Assembly (NCBI GenBank): GCA_017480565.1
Contig: JAFVAL010000060.1
Coordinates: 1-50,701 of the forward strand
DNA: 50,701 nucleotides
Source of the DNA: Lachnospiraceae bacterium
Lineage (GTDB): Bacteria; Bacillota; Clostridia; Lachnospirales; Lachnospiraceae
Direction of reading: 5' to 3'
The notes beneath the pieces are model-generated. The model had not been told where the DNA came from. It was given only the letters and a program-made list of their open reading frames with translations, and searched no databases. Shown piece after piece: positions 36,693 to 45,764 of this stretch (positions are counted from its first letter, which is position 1; each line of letters opens with the position of its first letter). Made by a program: the position numbers and the translations under genes.

Positions 36693-39356
36693 TTATCTCT
36701 GATAAATCTGCACCGTCCCGGTGATGCCCGTCGGGGCAAGGACCTTCGGCTGCATCAGCCGTTCGGTCATGGAGCGGTTCTTTGCGGCTGCCCGCTCTCG
36801 CTCAAGCGTCGTGGAGACTTCAATGACAATCTCGTTGACGCCCTCATTTACAAAAGGTGTCAGGTCAAAGCGGTAGGTCGGAACCACCTGCACGCCGGCG
36901 CTTCTGCCATTTACAAAGACTTCCACGCCTTCGTAGGCATCCGTGATCACGAGGACTGTTTTCTCTGCTTTCTCCAGCTTGACGCGGTTTGTGTAGCGCA
37001 CGAGGCCGGAGAATTTCGGCTGTTCTTTCGCGAGATTGTCCGGGAGAGACACGGTCTTGGCTTCCCTAAAGTTTGGATAAGCTGTGCTCTCGCAGGTCGC
37101 GCGTGTCCAGGCACCGACAAACGGAACGGACTTTCCTTCTGCGACGGTTTTCTGCAAAGGCTCCCGCAGCAGGGAAGAATCAGCTTCGTCAAAGACGAGA
37201 ATGCAGCTCTGATACGGCTCGAGATCCAGCGTTACAGCGCATCCTGCGTCGGTATCCTGCCAGTGCACTCGTTCCAGGACATTGTCCCATGCGTGATAAG
37301 CGTAGACCGGACCTGCCTGCGGCAGCGTGACCGTTCCGTGATAGTCCTCGGTGCCTTCGTTGATAAAGTAATAAAGGTCCTTCTCGTGCCGGTAGTGCAG
37401 GACGCGGATGCGGTTATTTTCCGGCGTGAGCGTAAGCTCTGTCACGCCTGCAGTGCGAAGTGCAGAGACAAGCCCTTCTAATGGCTGCACCTTGCATCCA
37501 TCCAGTTGTGAAGCGTCAAATCCTTTCCCTTCGTAGTACCCCTGCGGCAGCTGATCCACAAAGAAGACCGGCACATCGATGGCCTGAAGTTCCTTGATGG
37601 CCTCTGTCAAGGCGGGGGAAATGTACTGGCAAGCCGGAATCACGAGCGCACGGTACACCTGGGTGTTGACGCGGAATTCCTTCGTCAGATCGGTGTGGTA
37701 AGCATCCCGGTCACGGAAGACATCCGTCGGCACAATATCGAAATCGATCTGAGCATCTAAAAGCTTTCTCGCAGGCTTTTGCATGAGCATCGCCTCGCCG
37801 GCCCACTCCGCCTCTGCATGGTAGAGCAGGGCAACCGGTGCGACATGCGTACCGTCACTGATCAGCGTGCAGACGCGGTTCATGTAGTCCATGAGGCTCT
37901 TAAAGTGCCGGTACTGCGGGTTGTGCCCGTGCGCATAGAAATGCGGCGGGCAGTCCGGATCCGGGAAGGCTTTCGCACTGAAAGCGTGCGGCACAAAATG
38001 ATTGACGCCATTTACCATGAAATGATCTGCCAGGAAGCGCTCGAGGCGCAGGCCTTCGGACCACCCGTAGTTGCCGAAAATCTCGCACATCGTGCGCCCT
38101 TGCTTCTTCGGATCAATGGCCGCGTGGGAAGGTCCAAGCTTTCCTAAAATGTAGTGGTAGAACTCTCCGTCGCGCTTGAGCGCCCGCATGAAGGTATCCG
38201 GTCCGTCCTCACCCTGCGGCATCACCTGGCCGCCGATGTCATCGATGCCCGCCATATCCTGGCCGGAAAGACCGCGGAAATAATGTCCAAGAGAGCCGCC
38301 GGTGCGGCCGTGGCTGTTATTGTCCTCCACGACATGGCCGATATACTGCACCCCGTGTGCACGGCACCAGTCTCCGATCTGCGCGGAAAATGCCTTCGCA
38401 ACCGCCTTCGTCACCGCATCCATGTAGGCGAAGCGGATCTTGGCAGTGCGGTCGGGGTCCAGGTCTGCGTCCCAAAGATAAGGCATGCAGTTTTTCCAGT
38501 CCTCGCCGAGGGTCTCTAAAAGAACCGGCTCTAAGGTGTAGCTCCACGGAAGATCCTGATCAGCGCCAAGCTTTTCGTTGGAGTAGATGACACCGTTGCC
38601 TAGCTCCGGCTCGTCTGAGAAAAAGCCTGCGATGGTCTTGCCAAATTCATCCTGATAATGTGCAAAATGAGGCTCATAAACGGAATCGATCAGAATGCGG
38701 CAGGAGTCCGGATCCATCATGTTGATGTAATTGCGGTGTGCGCCGCAGTTGCGGGAGAGCTTACAAAGCCCGATCCGCCAGGTGCCCTCCGGGGCCTGCC
38801 AGGTCAAAACGCCATCCTTCACAAAGCTTGTCAGATCCAGTTCCTCACCCGGCACGTCCACGCGCAGAGCGGTCACGCTCAGAAGTTCATCGCCTGAGAA
38901 GACACGCTTTTTCACGCCCCACTGTGCAAATGTACCAAACAGGGAAAACTTCTCGTTCTTTTTCTTCAAAAAGCGCGAAACATCGACGGAAACCGGTTTT
39001 TCTCCGCCCTTCACGGTCTTTCCTTCATAGCAGATCCCCTGGCGGCACAGTGCTTCCGGGGCGTCCTCAAGAGCGCCGTTGGCGTACCCGGTTGGGAAAT
39101 GACTGTCGTCTAAGATCCAGACCTTCATGTCTCTTTTTTTGGCTTCATCGAGAATGATGTCCATGTCTCTCCACCACTTCTCGCCGCAGTAATCCGGGTG
39201 CGGACGGCTCTCCACACACACCGCGCCGATGCCCGATTCGTGAATGACATGCATGTACCCGCGCAGCGTCGCTTCATCCTCGCCATGCTGCCAGAAGAAG
39301 GGGAGGATATGGTTGTCTGCGCTGCCATTTAACAATTGAGAGATGACTGAAATCAT
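36693..39356 (-). CDS. Large GH106-like glycoside hydrolase
   Basis: 887 residues with no signal peptide, so probably cytoplasmic. The N-terminal part looks like a TIM barrel (LPFFWQHGEDEATLRGYM..., MKVWILDDSHFPTGYANG). The central region carries EIFGNYGWSEGL and VNGVNHFVPHAFS, patterns I associate with GH106-type (alpha-L-rhamnosidase) proteins. The C-terminal about 170 residues resemble a GH2-type jelly-roll (VLVITDAYEGVEVFVNGRSAG). It is the third gene of the GPH symporter / GH1 operon. A rhamnoside or other plant glycoside substrate is plausible but not proven; the family call is made by pattern recognition. Confidence 0.6.
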   Translation of the reverse strand: MISVISQLLNGSADNHILPFFWQHGEDEATLRGYMHVIHESGIGAVCVESRPHPDYCGEKWWRDMDIILDEAKKRDMKVWILDDSHFPTGYANGALEDAPEALCRQGICYEGKTVKGGEKPVSVDVSRFLKKKNEKFSLFGTFAQWGVKKRVFSGDELLSVTALRVDVPGEELDLTSFVKDGVLTWQAPEGTWRIGLCKLSRNCGAHRNYINMMDPDSCRILIDSVYEPHFAHYQDEFGKTIAGFFSDEPELGNGVIYSNEKLGADQDLPWSYTLEPVLLETLGEDWKNCMPYLWDADLDPDRTAKIRFAYMDAVTKAVAKAFSAQIGDWCRAHGVQYIGHVVEDNNSHGRTGGSLGHYFRGLSGQDMAGIDDIGGQVMPQGEDGPDTFMRALKRDGEFYHYILGKLGPSHAAIDPKKQGRTMCEIFGNYGWSEGLRLERFLADHFMVNGVNHFVPHAFSAKAFPDPDCPPHFYAHGHNPQYRHFKSLMDYMNRVCTLISDGTHVAPVALLYHAEAEWAGEAMLMQKPARKLLDAQIDFDIVPTDVFRDRDAYHTDLTKEFRVNTQVYRALVIPACQYISPALTEAIKELQAIDVPVFFVDQLPQGYYEGKGFDASQLDGCKVQPLEGLVSALRTAGVTELTLTPENNRIRVLHYRHEKDLYYFINEGTEDYHGTVTLPQAGPVYAYHAWDNVLERVHWQDTDAGCAVTLDLEPYQSCILVFDEADSSLLREPLQKTVAEGKSVPFVGAWTRATCESTAYPNFREAKTVSLPDNLAKEQPKFSGLVRYTNRVKLEKAEKTVLVITDAYEGVEVFVNGRSAGVQVVPTYRFDLTPFVNEGVNEIVIEVSTTLERERAAAKNRSMTERLMQPKVLAPTGITGTVQIYQR

Positions 39357-39378
39357 AAGAGGTTCCTTTCTTTGCCTG

Positions 39379-39413
39379 AAAAAAGGCAGATAATCCGTAT
39401 TCGATGATCTGCC
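39379..39413 (-). terminator. Terminator between GH1 and GH106-like genes
   Basis: Minus-strand GGCAGAT / ATCTGCC stem (39407-39413 with 39385-39391) followed by six Ts (39384-39379). It would reduce expression of the large hydrolase relative to the GH1 enzyme. Confidence 0.8.
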
Positions 39414-39428
39414 ATAAAGAGTTCGTGA

Positions 39429-40757
39429 TTACAAGGTTTCTCCGTTTTCCTTGATCAACTGTGCATACCAGTAGGCGGAATCCTTTAAAGTGCGCTTCAG
39501 TGTGCGGTAGTCCACATAAATCAGACCAAAACGTCTGTCATAGCCATCAGCCCACTCAAAGTTATCCAGAATCGACCAATACTGGTAGCCGATGACAGGG
39601 ACGCCTTCCTCGACAGCACGTTTTAAACCTTGCAGATAACATTTTAGAAATTCGATTCTCTGAGGATCATGCACTTTTCCGTCCGACATCACGAAATCAA
39701 TGTTCGCCATACCATTTTCCGTGATGATGATGGGCAGACCGTAACGCTCGTAAATGAACCGGCTCGCCCAATAAAGCGCCTCCGGCGTGATCGGCCAGTC
39801 CATCGCTGTGCGGGGAAGACCGGGATAGAGTGCGGGGTTCGGCCCGAAATGTTCCTCATAGTTAAATGAATTATAGCAGTTATAGCCAAAAAAGTCGAGA
39901 GGCTGGTGGATCTGAGCAAGTTCTTCTTGATTGATGAACGGCTGAAGCATCGCGGGAAGCTCGCCTTTGATCATGGGATCTCCCCAGAGTTGCAGCGCAA
40001 AGAAGCTGGCAAGGTCTGTAAAAGTGGATTCTTTTGCAATGGCGATGTCTTTCTCTGATTCGCTCCAAGGCAAAATCAGGTTTCCATTCAAGGCCATGCC
40101 GATCTTAGGCGTTTTTTTCGCATAGGTGCGAATCGTCTCAACGGCCTTACCGTGGCTTAAAAGGACGTTTTTGCACAACGGCGGAATCACCTCGCCGATC
40201 GCTTCCCAGCTTTGCGCATTTTGTTCAAAAGGCGCGTGCGAACCTGTAATGTAACCGTTTCCGATAAAGGTAGCCGGCTCATTTACGGTCATCCAGTAAG
40301 AGACCCGATCCGAGAGCGCTTCTACGACGACCTTGGTAAAGACAGCAAAGTCATCGCTGATTCCATCATAATGCCAGCCTCCCTTTTCGTTGACCCACAT
40401 GGGCAGGTTCCAGTGGAACAGGGTACACATCGGCTCAATCCCTGCGGATACCAGTTCATGGACAAGATTTTTGTAAAACTGCAGTCCTTTTTCATTGACA
40501 ACCCCTTCCTTCGGCATAATGCGTGGCCAGCTGACAGAGAAACGATAGGATTTTAACCCCAGCTCCTTCATCAAGGCGACATCTTCTTTGTAGCGGTGAT
40601 AGTGATCACAGGCGACATTGCCGGTTTCGCCGTGCTTAATATGGCCGCTTGAGAGGGCATCCCAGATGCCAGGTCCTTTTCCATCTTCGTCATAAGCGCC
40701 TTCCACCTGATATGCTGCGCTTGCTGCACCCCACAAAAAATCTTTCTGAAAACTCAT
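39429..40757 (-). CDS. GH1 beta-glucosidase
   Basis: 442 residues. Acid/base Glu160 in TVNEPATF and nucleophile Glu347 in IITENGM mark family GH1. The C-terminal SILDNFEWADGYDRRFGLIYVD carries the Glu-Trp pair that binds a free (non-phosphorylated) glucose, arguing against a 6-phospho-beta-glucosidase. This fits the neighbouring symporter, which imports without phosphorylation. No signal peptide. I chose ATG 40757 (AAGGAG 9 nt upstream) over an in-frame ATG at 40781. Confidence 0.93.
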   Translation of the reverse strand: MSFQKDFLWGAASAAYQVEGAYDEDGKGPGIWDALSSGHIKHGETGNVACDHYHRYKEDVALMKELGLKSYRFSVSWPRIMPKEGVVNEKGLQFYKNLVHELVSAGIEPMCTLFHWNLPMWVNEKGGWHYDGISDDFAVFTKVVVEALSDRVSYWMTVNEPATFIGNGYITGSHAPFEQNAQSWEAIGEVIPPLCKNVLLSHGKAVETIRTYAKKTPKIGMALNGNLILPWSESEKDIAIAKESTFTDLASFFALQLWGDPMIKGELPAMLQPFINQEELAQIHQPLDFFGYNCYNSFNYEEHFGPNPALYPGLPRTAMDWPITPEALYWASRFIYERYGLPIIITENGMANIDFVMSDGKVHDPQRIEFLKCYLQGLKRAVEEGVPVIGYQYWSILDNFEWADGYDRRFGLIYVDYRTLKRTLKDSAYWYAQLIKENGETL

Positions 40758-40790
40758 CGTGTTACTCTCCTTCCTTTGCATTAGTTCATG

Positions 40791-42158
40791 TCATTCGGTT
40801 TCCTGTGGCTGCAGGGATTTATTTGCCTGTTCGACCTTCAGGAAATGGAACAGTACAATTAAAAGCACACCAAAGAGCAGAGGCAGAACTACCTGAATAA
40901 AATAGATCATATGGATTGCACTGTCGCTTTGTACTGCCAGAAGTCCGTCAAAACCCCCGAGATCCAGCAAAATGCCTACGATTGCACTGCCAAAACCACC
41001 GCCAACCTTGACTCCGATCGCGGAGCAGCTAAAGAAGGTTCCATCAAGACGTTTTCCTTCGACCCGGTAGGTATAGTCTGCCGTTTCCGCAATCAGTGCG
41101 TTGCCGGTACCATTAAAAGGCGCGGTTCCGATGCCGACCAGGAAAGAAGCAGCCAAAAACAGTGGAATATTCTTTTGCAATGCTGCAAAGGCAGCGAGAA
41201 CTCCTGCCGCGAGAGCCAGAAGCCTGCCCACAAGATTTAACTTACGCATGGAGCCGAATTTCTTGACAAGAACCGGTGTCAATGCGGCAACAATGACCAT
41301 CGGCAAAGAGGCTACCAGAGAGAGGATTCCCTGCAGAGAGGGATTTCCCAGGAAATAGGTGCAGAAATAAACGGTTGCCGCAGATAAGCCGCTGCTTGTG
41401 TAAAAAACGATATAAATCGAAAGGATTATAAGGAAATAAGGGTTTTTCAACAGCGTACGAAGAGAGGCCAGCAACCCCAGCGTTTCTGTGCTTTGAGACT
41501 GTGCGGACGAAGCGGAAGAATCGGTCTCTTCATCCGGGAGCTCTTTGACGGAGAGAACACAGAAGGTATTGATGATCAGGGCAAGCAGTGCAAATAAAAT
41601 TGCGACCATGCGCCAGCCCTTCGCACCGCCGCCGAAGGCCTCAACAAGTCCCATCGTGAGGGACATCACAATCAGATAAGTGATGGTTGCGAAAATGCCA
41701 CCGATCGAGCCAAGCTGGACGCGCTCATTGGCATTTCGTGTGATTTTTGCGGAAAGTGCCGAATATGAGATGCCGGTCGCGGTGTAGAAAATGGCGTTTA
41801 AAGCCGTATAGAAGACGAAAAAGTAGACGTATTGCATCGTCTCACTCATGGCTGGAACACAAAATACAAGGATCAGTGCGATGCACACACCGATCTCTCC
41901 AAATAATAGCCAAGGTCTTGCCTTGCCAAGCTTTGTCTTTGTCCGGTCGATCATGGAACCAAAAAAGACATCAGTGACACCGTCAAAGATTCTCGAGACC
42001 AGGATCAAGGTTCCGATCACCGCACTGTTTAGGCCGACCGCGTTGGTAAGGTAAATCATCATGAAGCTTGTGACCAGGGCGTAACCGAGGTTGCTTGAGA
42101 TCTGCCCGGAGGCATAGGCTAGTTTTTGGAAGCCATTTAAATACTTCTTTTCGCTCAT
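40791..42158 (-). CDS. GPH-family sugar:cation symporter (MelB-like)
   Basis: 455 residues, 12 membrane helices. The early region LVSRIFDGVTDVFFGSMIDRTKTKLGKARPWLL is the classical glycoside-pentoside-hexuronide signature with the cation-site Asp residues. It imports a glycoside with Na+ or H+. It is the first gene of the three-gene glycoside operon, and diverges from the AraC regulator at 42325. Confidence 0.9.
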   Translation of the reverse strand: MSEKKYLNGFQKLAYASGQISSNLGYALVTSFMMIYLTNAVGLNSAVIGTLILVSRIFDGVTDVFFGSMIDRTKTKLGKARPWLLFGEIGVCIALILVFCVPAMSETMQYVYFFVFYTALNAIFYTATGISYSALSAKITRNANERVQLGSIGGIFATITYLIVMSLTMGLVEAFGGGAKGWRMVAILFALLALIINTFCVLSVKELPDEETDSSASSAQSQSTETLGLLASLRTLLKNPYFLIILSIYIVFYTSSGLSAATVYFCTYFLGNPSLQGILSLVASLPMVIVAALTPVLVKKFGSMRKLNLVGRLLALAAGVLAAFAALQKNIPLFLAASFLVGIGTAPFNGTGNALIAETADYTYRVEGKRLDGTFFSCSAIGVKVGGGFGSAIVGILLDLGGFDGLLAVQSDSAIHMIYFIQVVLPLLFGVLLIVLFHFLKVEQANKSLQPQETE

Positions 42159-42324
42159 TGTTGTTTCTCCTCTTTGCTTTTTGACAGCTTGCGCTTATAA
42201 TGAGAATAGCTACTATCTACATTTTGCAGGACGAAAAGAAGATCAACAATGTCGTGACAGACCAATACTTGCTGCATTTTTATCATATTCGAACCTCATT
42301 GAAGGATCAGATGGGAGGAAGCTT

Positions 42325-43395
42325 TTGTCCAGATTTGATTTTTTCCAGGCGGCGAACCCGAACCTGACGACGTTGGACGCACCGACGTTTCAAATCTTTA
42401 ATTACAATAGCGATGTCGACAGCTTTTACCGGATGGACGCGCCTTACCAGATCTCGGTGGAACACTGCAGCGGAATGTCCGCCACAGATGTTTTGATGAT
42501 TACAAATGTGACGGAAGAGAAGGCGGTGGATCGAAATGTTCCCATGCATCAATATCTTGCGTTTAACAGCAGCCGTGCCTTACATCATCACGAATTCTTT
42601 GAATTGATGGTTGTTCTAGAAGGAGAGGTGATCAACCGGATCGAAGAGGAAGAGTATCGATATAGCGCAGGAACTTGCTGCCTTTTAAACAGAAATGTGC
42701 GTCACGCAGAAGTTTTTTGCCAGGAAGCAACGCTGTTCTTTATTGATTTGACACCGGAGTTTGTCATAGAACTGCTGGAGTTTTATAAAAGGGCACGTTT
42801 TGCGGGAGAAATGAGCGAGCTCAATGATGTCGTGTTGCGGTTTATGCAGAAAGATTTGCTACATCCTGGCGAGAAAAACTATCTGTTTTTCCTTCCTCTC
42901 GTACAATCCAATGCATTTTCTGAGCAGTTAAAGCAGCTATCCGAACAGTTGCTGCAGACGGCAAGAAACCCGGTTTTCGGCACGTCCTATCTCGTTCGTG
43001 GCTTCATCTGCTCCTTGATCCAATTTGTGTCGTGCGAATCCAAATATCATATCACGAAGATCAACCTGGAGTCTCCGGGAGACTTTTTGTTATTTCTTCA
43101 GATCAGTCATCTGCTGGAAGAAAGCAACGGACGCATGTCCCGGCAGGAGATCGCAAAGACCTGCAGCTACAGCGGAACGCACATCAACCGTGTTGTCAAG
43201 AAATATAGCGGCATGAGCGTGTTTGATTACGGGATGACCTTTTGCATGAAGAAGGCAGCTATGCTTCTGACGCAGACAGACATGACGATCGACGATATCA
43301 TGCGAAGCCTGGGATTTAGCAACGCAACCCATTTTTATCAGCAATTTAAGAAACAGTACAGTGAAACGCCCGCAAAGTATCGAAAGGGCGTATGA
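42325..43395 (+). CDS. AraC-family regulator of the glycoside operon
   Basis: 356 residues from TTG 42325, which has GGGAGG 7 nt upstream; upstream in-frame codons have no ribosome site. The N-terminal half has a cupin-like region (LHHHEFFELMVVLEGEVINRIEEEEYRY, LLNRNVRHAE). The C-terminus has the AraC double HTH: MSRQEIAKTCSYSGTHINRVV and TIDDIMRSLGFSNATHFYQQF. It probably activates the divergent symporter-hydrolase operon on binding a sugar (inference from position). Confidence 0.85.
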   Translation: MSRFDFFQAANPNLTTLDAPTFQIFNYNSDVDSFYRMDAPYQISVEHCSGMSATDVLMITNVTEEKAVDRNVPMHQYLAFNSSRALHHHEFFELMVVLEGEVINRIEEEEYRYSAGTCCLLNRNVRHAEVFCQEATLFFIDLTPEFVIELLEFYKRARFAGEMSELNDVVLRFMQKDLLHPGEKNYLFFLPLVQSNAFSEQLKQLSEQLLQTARNPVFGTSYLVRGFICSLIQFVSCESKYHITKINLESPGDFLLFLQISHLLEESNGRMSRQEIAKTCSYSGTHINRVVKKYSGMSVFDYGMTFCMKKAAMLLTQTDMTIDDIMRSLGFSNATHFYQQFKKQYSETPAKYRKGV

Positions 43396-43397
43396 AA

Positions 43398-43432
43398 AGC
43401 GCCAGCGAACGAAGCGCTGACGCTCTTTTTTT
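43398..43432 (+). terminator. Terminator after the AraC regulator
   Basis: AGCGCCAGCG (43398-43407) / CGCTGACGCT (43415-43424), one mismatch, then seven Ts. Confidence 0.9.
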
Positions 43433-43454
43433 GTACTTCAATTTGCCACTTCAT

Positions 43455-44558
43455 TTATTGGTCTGACATTTGACCCACTAGCTGCGCGACCAGCTCTCTC
43501 TTCTCATAAAGCACACATCCACCGGCATGATTCTCAAGGAGATGGCCATTTTCACGGAGCGTCACGAAGAGTTTCGAGGAGATCGCATCCTTCAGGGACG
43601 TCTCTATGACATTGATGTCAGAGAACGGGGAGAATGGACAAGGCTCTGCACCGCCGTGGGAGTTGATGTGGAAGAAGCCGCGGCCCGCCGCAAGACATCC
43701 GCCGGAGCTCTTCTCGTCGCCCGGGAAGGAAATGAAGACCATCTCCGGGTACTTCTCACGAAGCGCCATGATCTTTTCATTCATGCGTGCGCGCTCTGCA
43801 TCACCGGGCGCGAGGTGGGAGGCCTCGTCGGTGACAGGGACGAACTCCACCAGAATCATCGCACGGCAGCCTTTTTCGCCAAGATCTTCCACAAAGGAAT
43901 CCGAAAGCACTTCCTCGAGGTTCTCGGTCGTTACGGTGATCGAGGTGCCAAAGATGATGCCACGCTTTTTCAGCTCCTCCATGTTCTTAATCAGCTTTTG
44001 ATAGATCCCGGCACCGCGGCGCGCCTCGGTCGTCTCAAATCCACCCTCGAGGCTTACGATCGGGACGAGATTGCGGTTCTGATCCATCAGATCAAAGTAG
44101 CGTTCGTTTAAAAACGTGCCATTCGTGAAGATCGGGAAGAGAATGTTCTTTCTCTTGGCGGCTTCTTCGATGACGTCCTTGCGCAGCGTCGGCTCACCGC
44201 CGGCAAGCAGAATAAAGCTGATGCCCAGATCGTCTGCCTCATCGAAAATGCTGCCCCACTGTTCACCGGTCAGCTGTGCCACGGGCTCGCAATCCTCGGT
44301 CGCACGGTTGACGCGGGAATAACATCCGGCGCAGTGCAGATTACAGTTGGAAGTGATGCTTGCGATCAGGTAGGAAGGCACGTGAAGTCCTGCGGATTCA
44401 TTTGCCTCACGGCGCTTCGTGGCAGCAGTCGTGGCAGCGGCAAACTTGGCCATAAATGCGGCCTCGCGAGGATTCTTAAGGGTTGCCTTTAACACGTCTT
44501 TGATCAGATCTTTGACCCCGTTTGTTAAGTATTCTTGAATATCAAATGTTTCGCTCAT
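43455..44558 (-). CDS. Radical SAM protein
   Basis: 367 residues. The [4Fe-4S] motif CNLHCAGC places Cys at 72, 76 and 79, followed by AGGEPTLR (SAM-binding GGE). The C-terminal region has further cysteines in GGCLAAGRGF and EPCPFSPFSD, resembling a SPASM/twitch-like auxiliary cluster. A roughly 60-residue N-terminal helical extension precedes the core. Radical SAM/SPASM-like proteins act in peptide modification or as anaerobic maturases; no precursor peptide gene is seen nearby. I chose ATG 44558 over GTG 44582. It is monocistronic with a consensus promoter. Confidence 0.82.
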   Translation of the reverse strand: MSETFDIQEYLTNGVKDLIKDVLKATLKNPREAAFMAKFAAATTAATKRREANESAGLHVPSYLIASITSNCNLHCAGCYSRVNRATEDCEPVAQLTGEQWGSIFDEADDLGISFILLAGGEPTLRKDVIEEAAKRKNILFPIFTNGTFLNERYFDLMDQNRNLVPIVSLEGGFETTEARRGAGIYQKLIKNMEELKKRGIIFGTSITVTTENLEEVLSDSFVEDLGEKGCRAMILVEFVPVTDEASHLAPGDAERARMNEKIMALREKYPEMVFISFPGDEKSSGGCLAAGRGFFHINSHGGAEPCPFSPFSDINVIETSLKDAISSKLFVTLRENGHLLENHAGGCVLYEKRELVAQLVGQMSDQ

Positions 44559-44629
44559 AATCAAGCCTTTCGTTGGATTCACTTAGACAGATTCATTTCA
44601 TACTACTTAGATAAATTTTATCAAATCTA

Positions 44630-44658
44630 ATTTTACAAAATCAAATCAATATTGTCAA
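44630..44658 (-). promoter_or_regulatory. Radical SAM gene promoter
   Basis: Minus-strand -35 TTGACA (44658-44653), 17-bp spacer, -10 TAAAAT (44635-44630). Confidence 0.75.
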
Positions 44659-44738
44659 GGATTTCTTTCCTGAAAACTGTACGCGTTAGCCATTTTTATG
44701 CTAATATGAAGAAAGACAAATGTACGGGAGGTTTCAGA

Positions 44739-45632
44739 ATGAAACGATTTCATAAAATGACGGTTGTGGGACCGACAAGATTTACCGAGGCATCCAGGGA
44801 AAAGATGGGCACGATCTATGCGGAGGAGGCGATCTTTATTCCGTATGTGCCGCGCACGGAGGAGGAGCTGATCGAGGTCATCGCAGACAGTGACTGCTTG
44901 CTGGTAGCGCTGCAGGTCAAGGTGACAAAGAAGGTCATCGATGCCTGCCCGAGCCTTCGTTACATCGGCATGTGCTGCAGTTTGTATAACCCGGAGAGTG
45001 CGAACGTGGATTTCCCTGCGGCAAATGAAAAAGGCATCGTGGTGACCGGCATCCGCGATTATGGCGATGAAGGTGTGGTGGAGTTTGTGATCAGTGAGCT
45101 GGTGCAGCTGTTACATGGTTTTGGCGCGCATCAGTGGCGCGAAGTTCCGACCGAGCTGACCGGCCAGAAGATCGGAATTCTCGGCATGGGAACGGTGGGA
45201 CACCGGATCACGGCGGCGCTCAATTTCTTTGGCGCGGACGTTTATTATTACAGCCGCACGAAGAAAGACGATGTGAAGGCAACGTATCTGCCGTTAAATG
45301 AGCTGATGGAGACCGTCGATATCGCGATCGGATGCCTGAACAAGAACGCGGTGATCGTCGGGGAAGAGGCGATGGCACATTTTGGCAATGACAAGATTCT
45401 CATGAACATCGCGATCGGGCCGTTTGTGGAAAATGAAGTCCTCGGCCGCTGGCTTGCCTACTCGGGCAACTGGTACATCTGCGACGAGCTCTGGGGGCTT
45501 GGGGATGAGAGCTTCAACCTCCGGCCGAACGTCATTTGCCCCGCAAAAAGCGCGGGCAATTCGACGCAGTTGGTCGGCAGATATAATAAGAAGATTCTGG
45601 AAAATATCGAAGCATTTTTAAACGAAGCATAA
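44739..45632 (+). CDS. D-2-hydroxyacid-dehydrogenase-like NAD(P)-binding protein
   Basis: 297 residues. Rossmann motif GILGMGTVG at residues 146-154 and the overall two-domain layout of D-2-hydroxyacid dehydrogenases. Two catalytic positions of the family are changed: the Arg of the usual TARG segment is Ile (NIAIGPFV, Ile226), and the His of the PHIAG segment is Lys (CPAKSAGNS, Lys270). Dehydrogenase activity on 2-hydroxyacids is therefore doubtful. ATG 44739 follows GGGAGG by 7 nt. A terminator-like hairpin follows. Confidence 0.75.
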   Translation: MKRFHKMTVVGPTRFTEASREKMGTIYAEEAIFIPYVPRTEEELIEVIADSDCLLVALQVKVTKKVIDACPSLRYIGMCCSLYNPESANVDFPAANEKGIVVTGIRDYGDEGVVEFVISELVQLLHGFGAHQWREVPTELTGQKIGILGMGTVGHRITAALNFFGADVYYYSRTKKDDVKATYLPLNELMETVDIAIGCLNKNAVIVGEEAMAHFGNDKILMNIAIGPFVENEVLGRWLAYSGNWYICDELWGLGDESFNLRPNVICPAKSAGNSTQLVGRYNKKILENIEAFLNEA

Positions 45633-45639
45633 CGATGCA

Positions 45640-45670
45640 AGGGGAGTTGCCTGCGGGTGATTCCTCTTTT
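45640..45670 (+). terminator. Terminator after the dehydrogenase-like gene
   Basis: A 12-position stem including several G-U pairs (45640-45651 with 45656-45667), then TTT. Confidence 0.6.
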
Positions 45671-45764
45671 GATCTTAATACGATCTTTATACCATCTGGG
45701 GAAGTCTTAACACTGTCTTTGCAGGATTTTGGCTACAATCATTGACAAAGAGAGGTTTTAGGAC

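Noticed and set aside
42181-42209. Promoter TTGACA plus TATAAT before the second AraC gene
   Set aside because: The two hexamers are only 9 bp apart, too close to work together; a -10 at normal spacing is poor.
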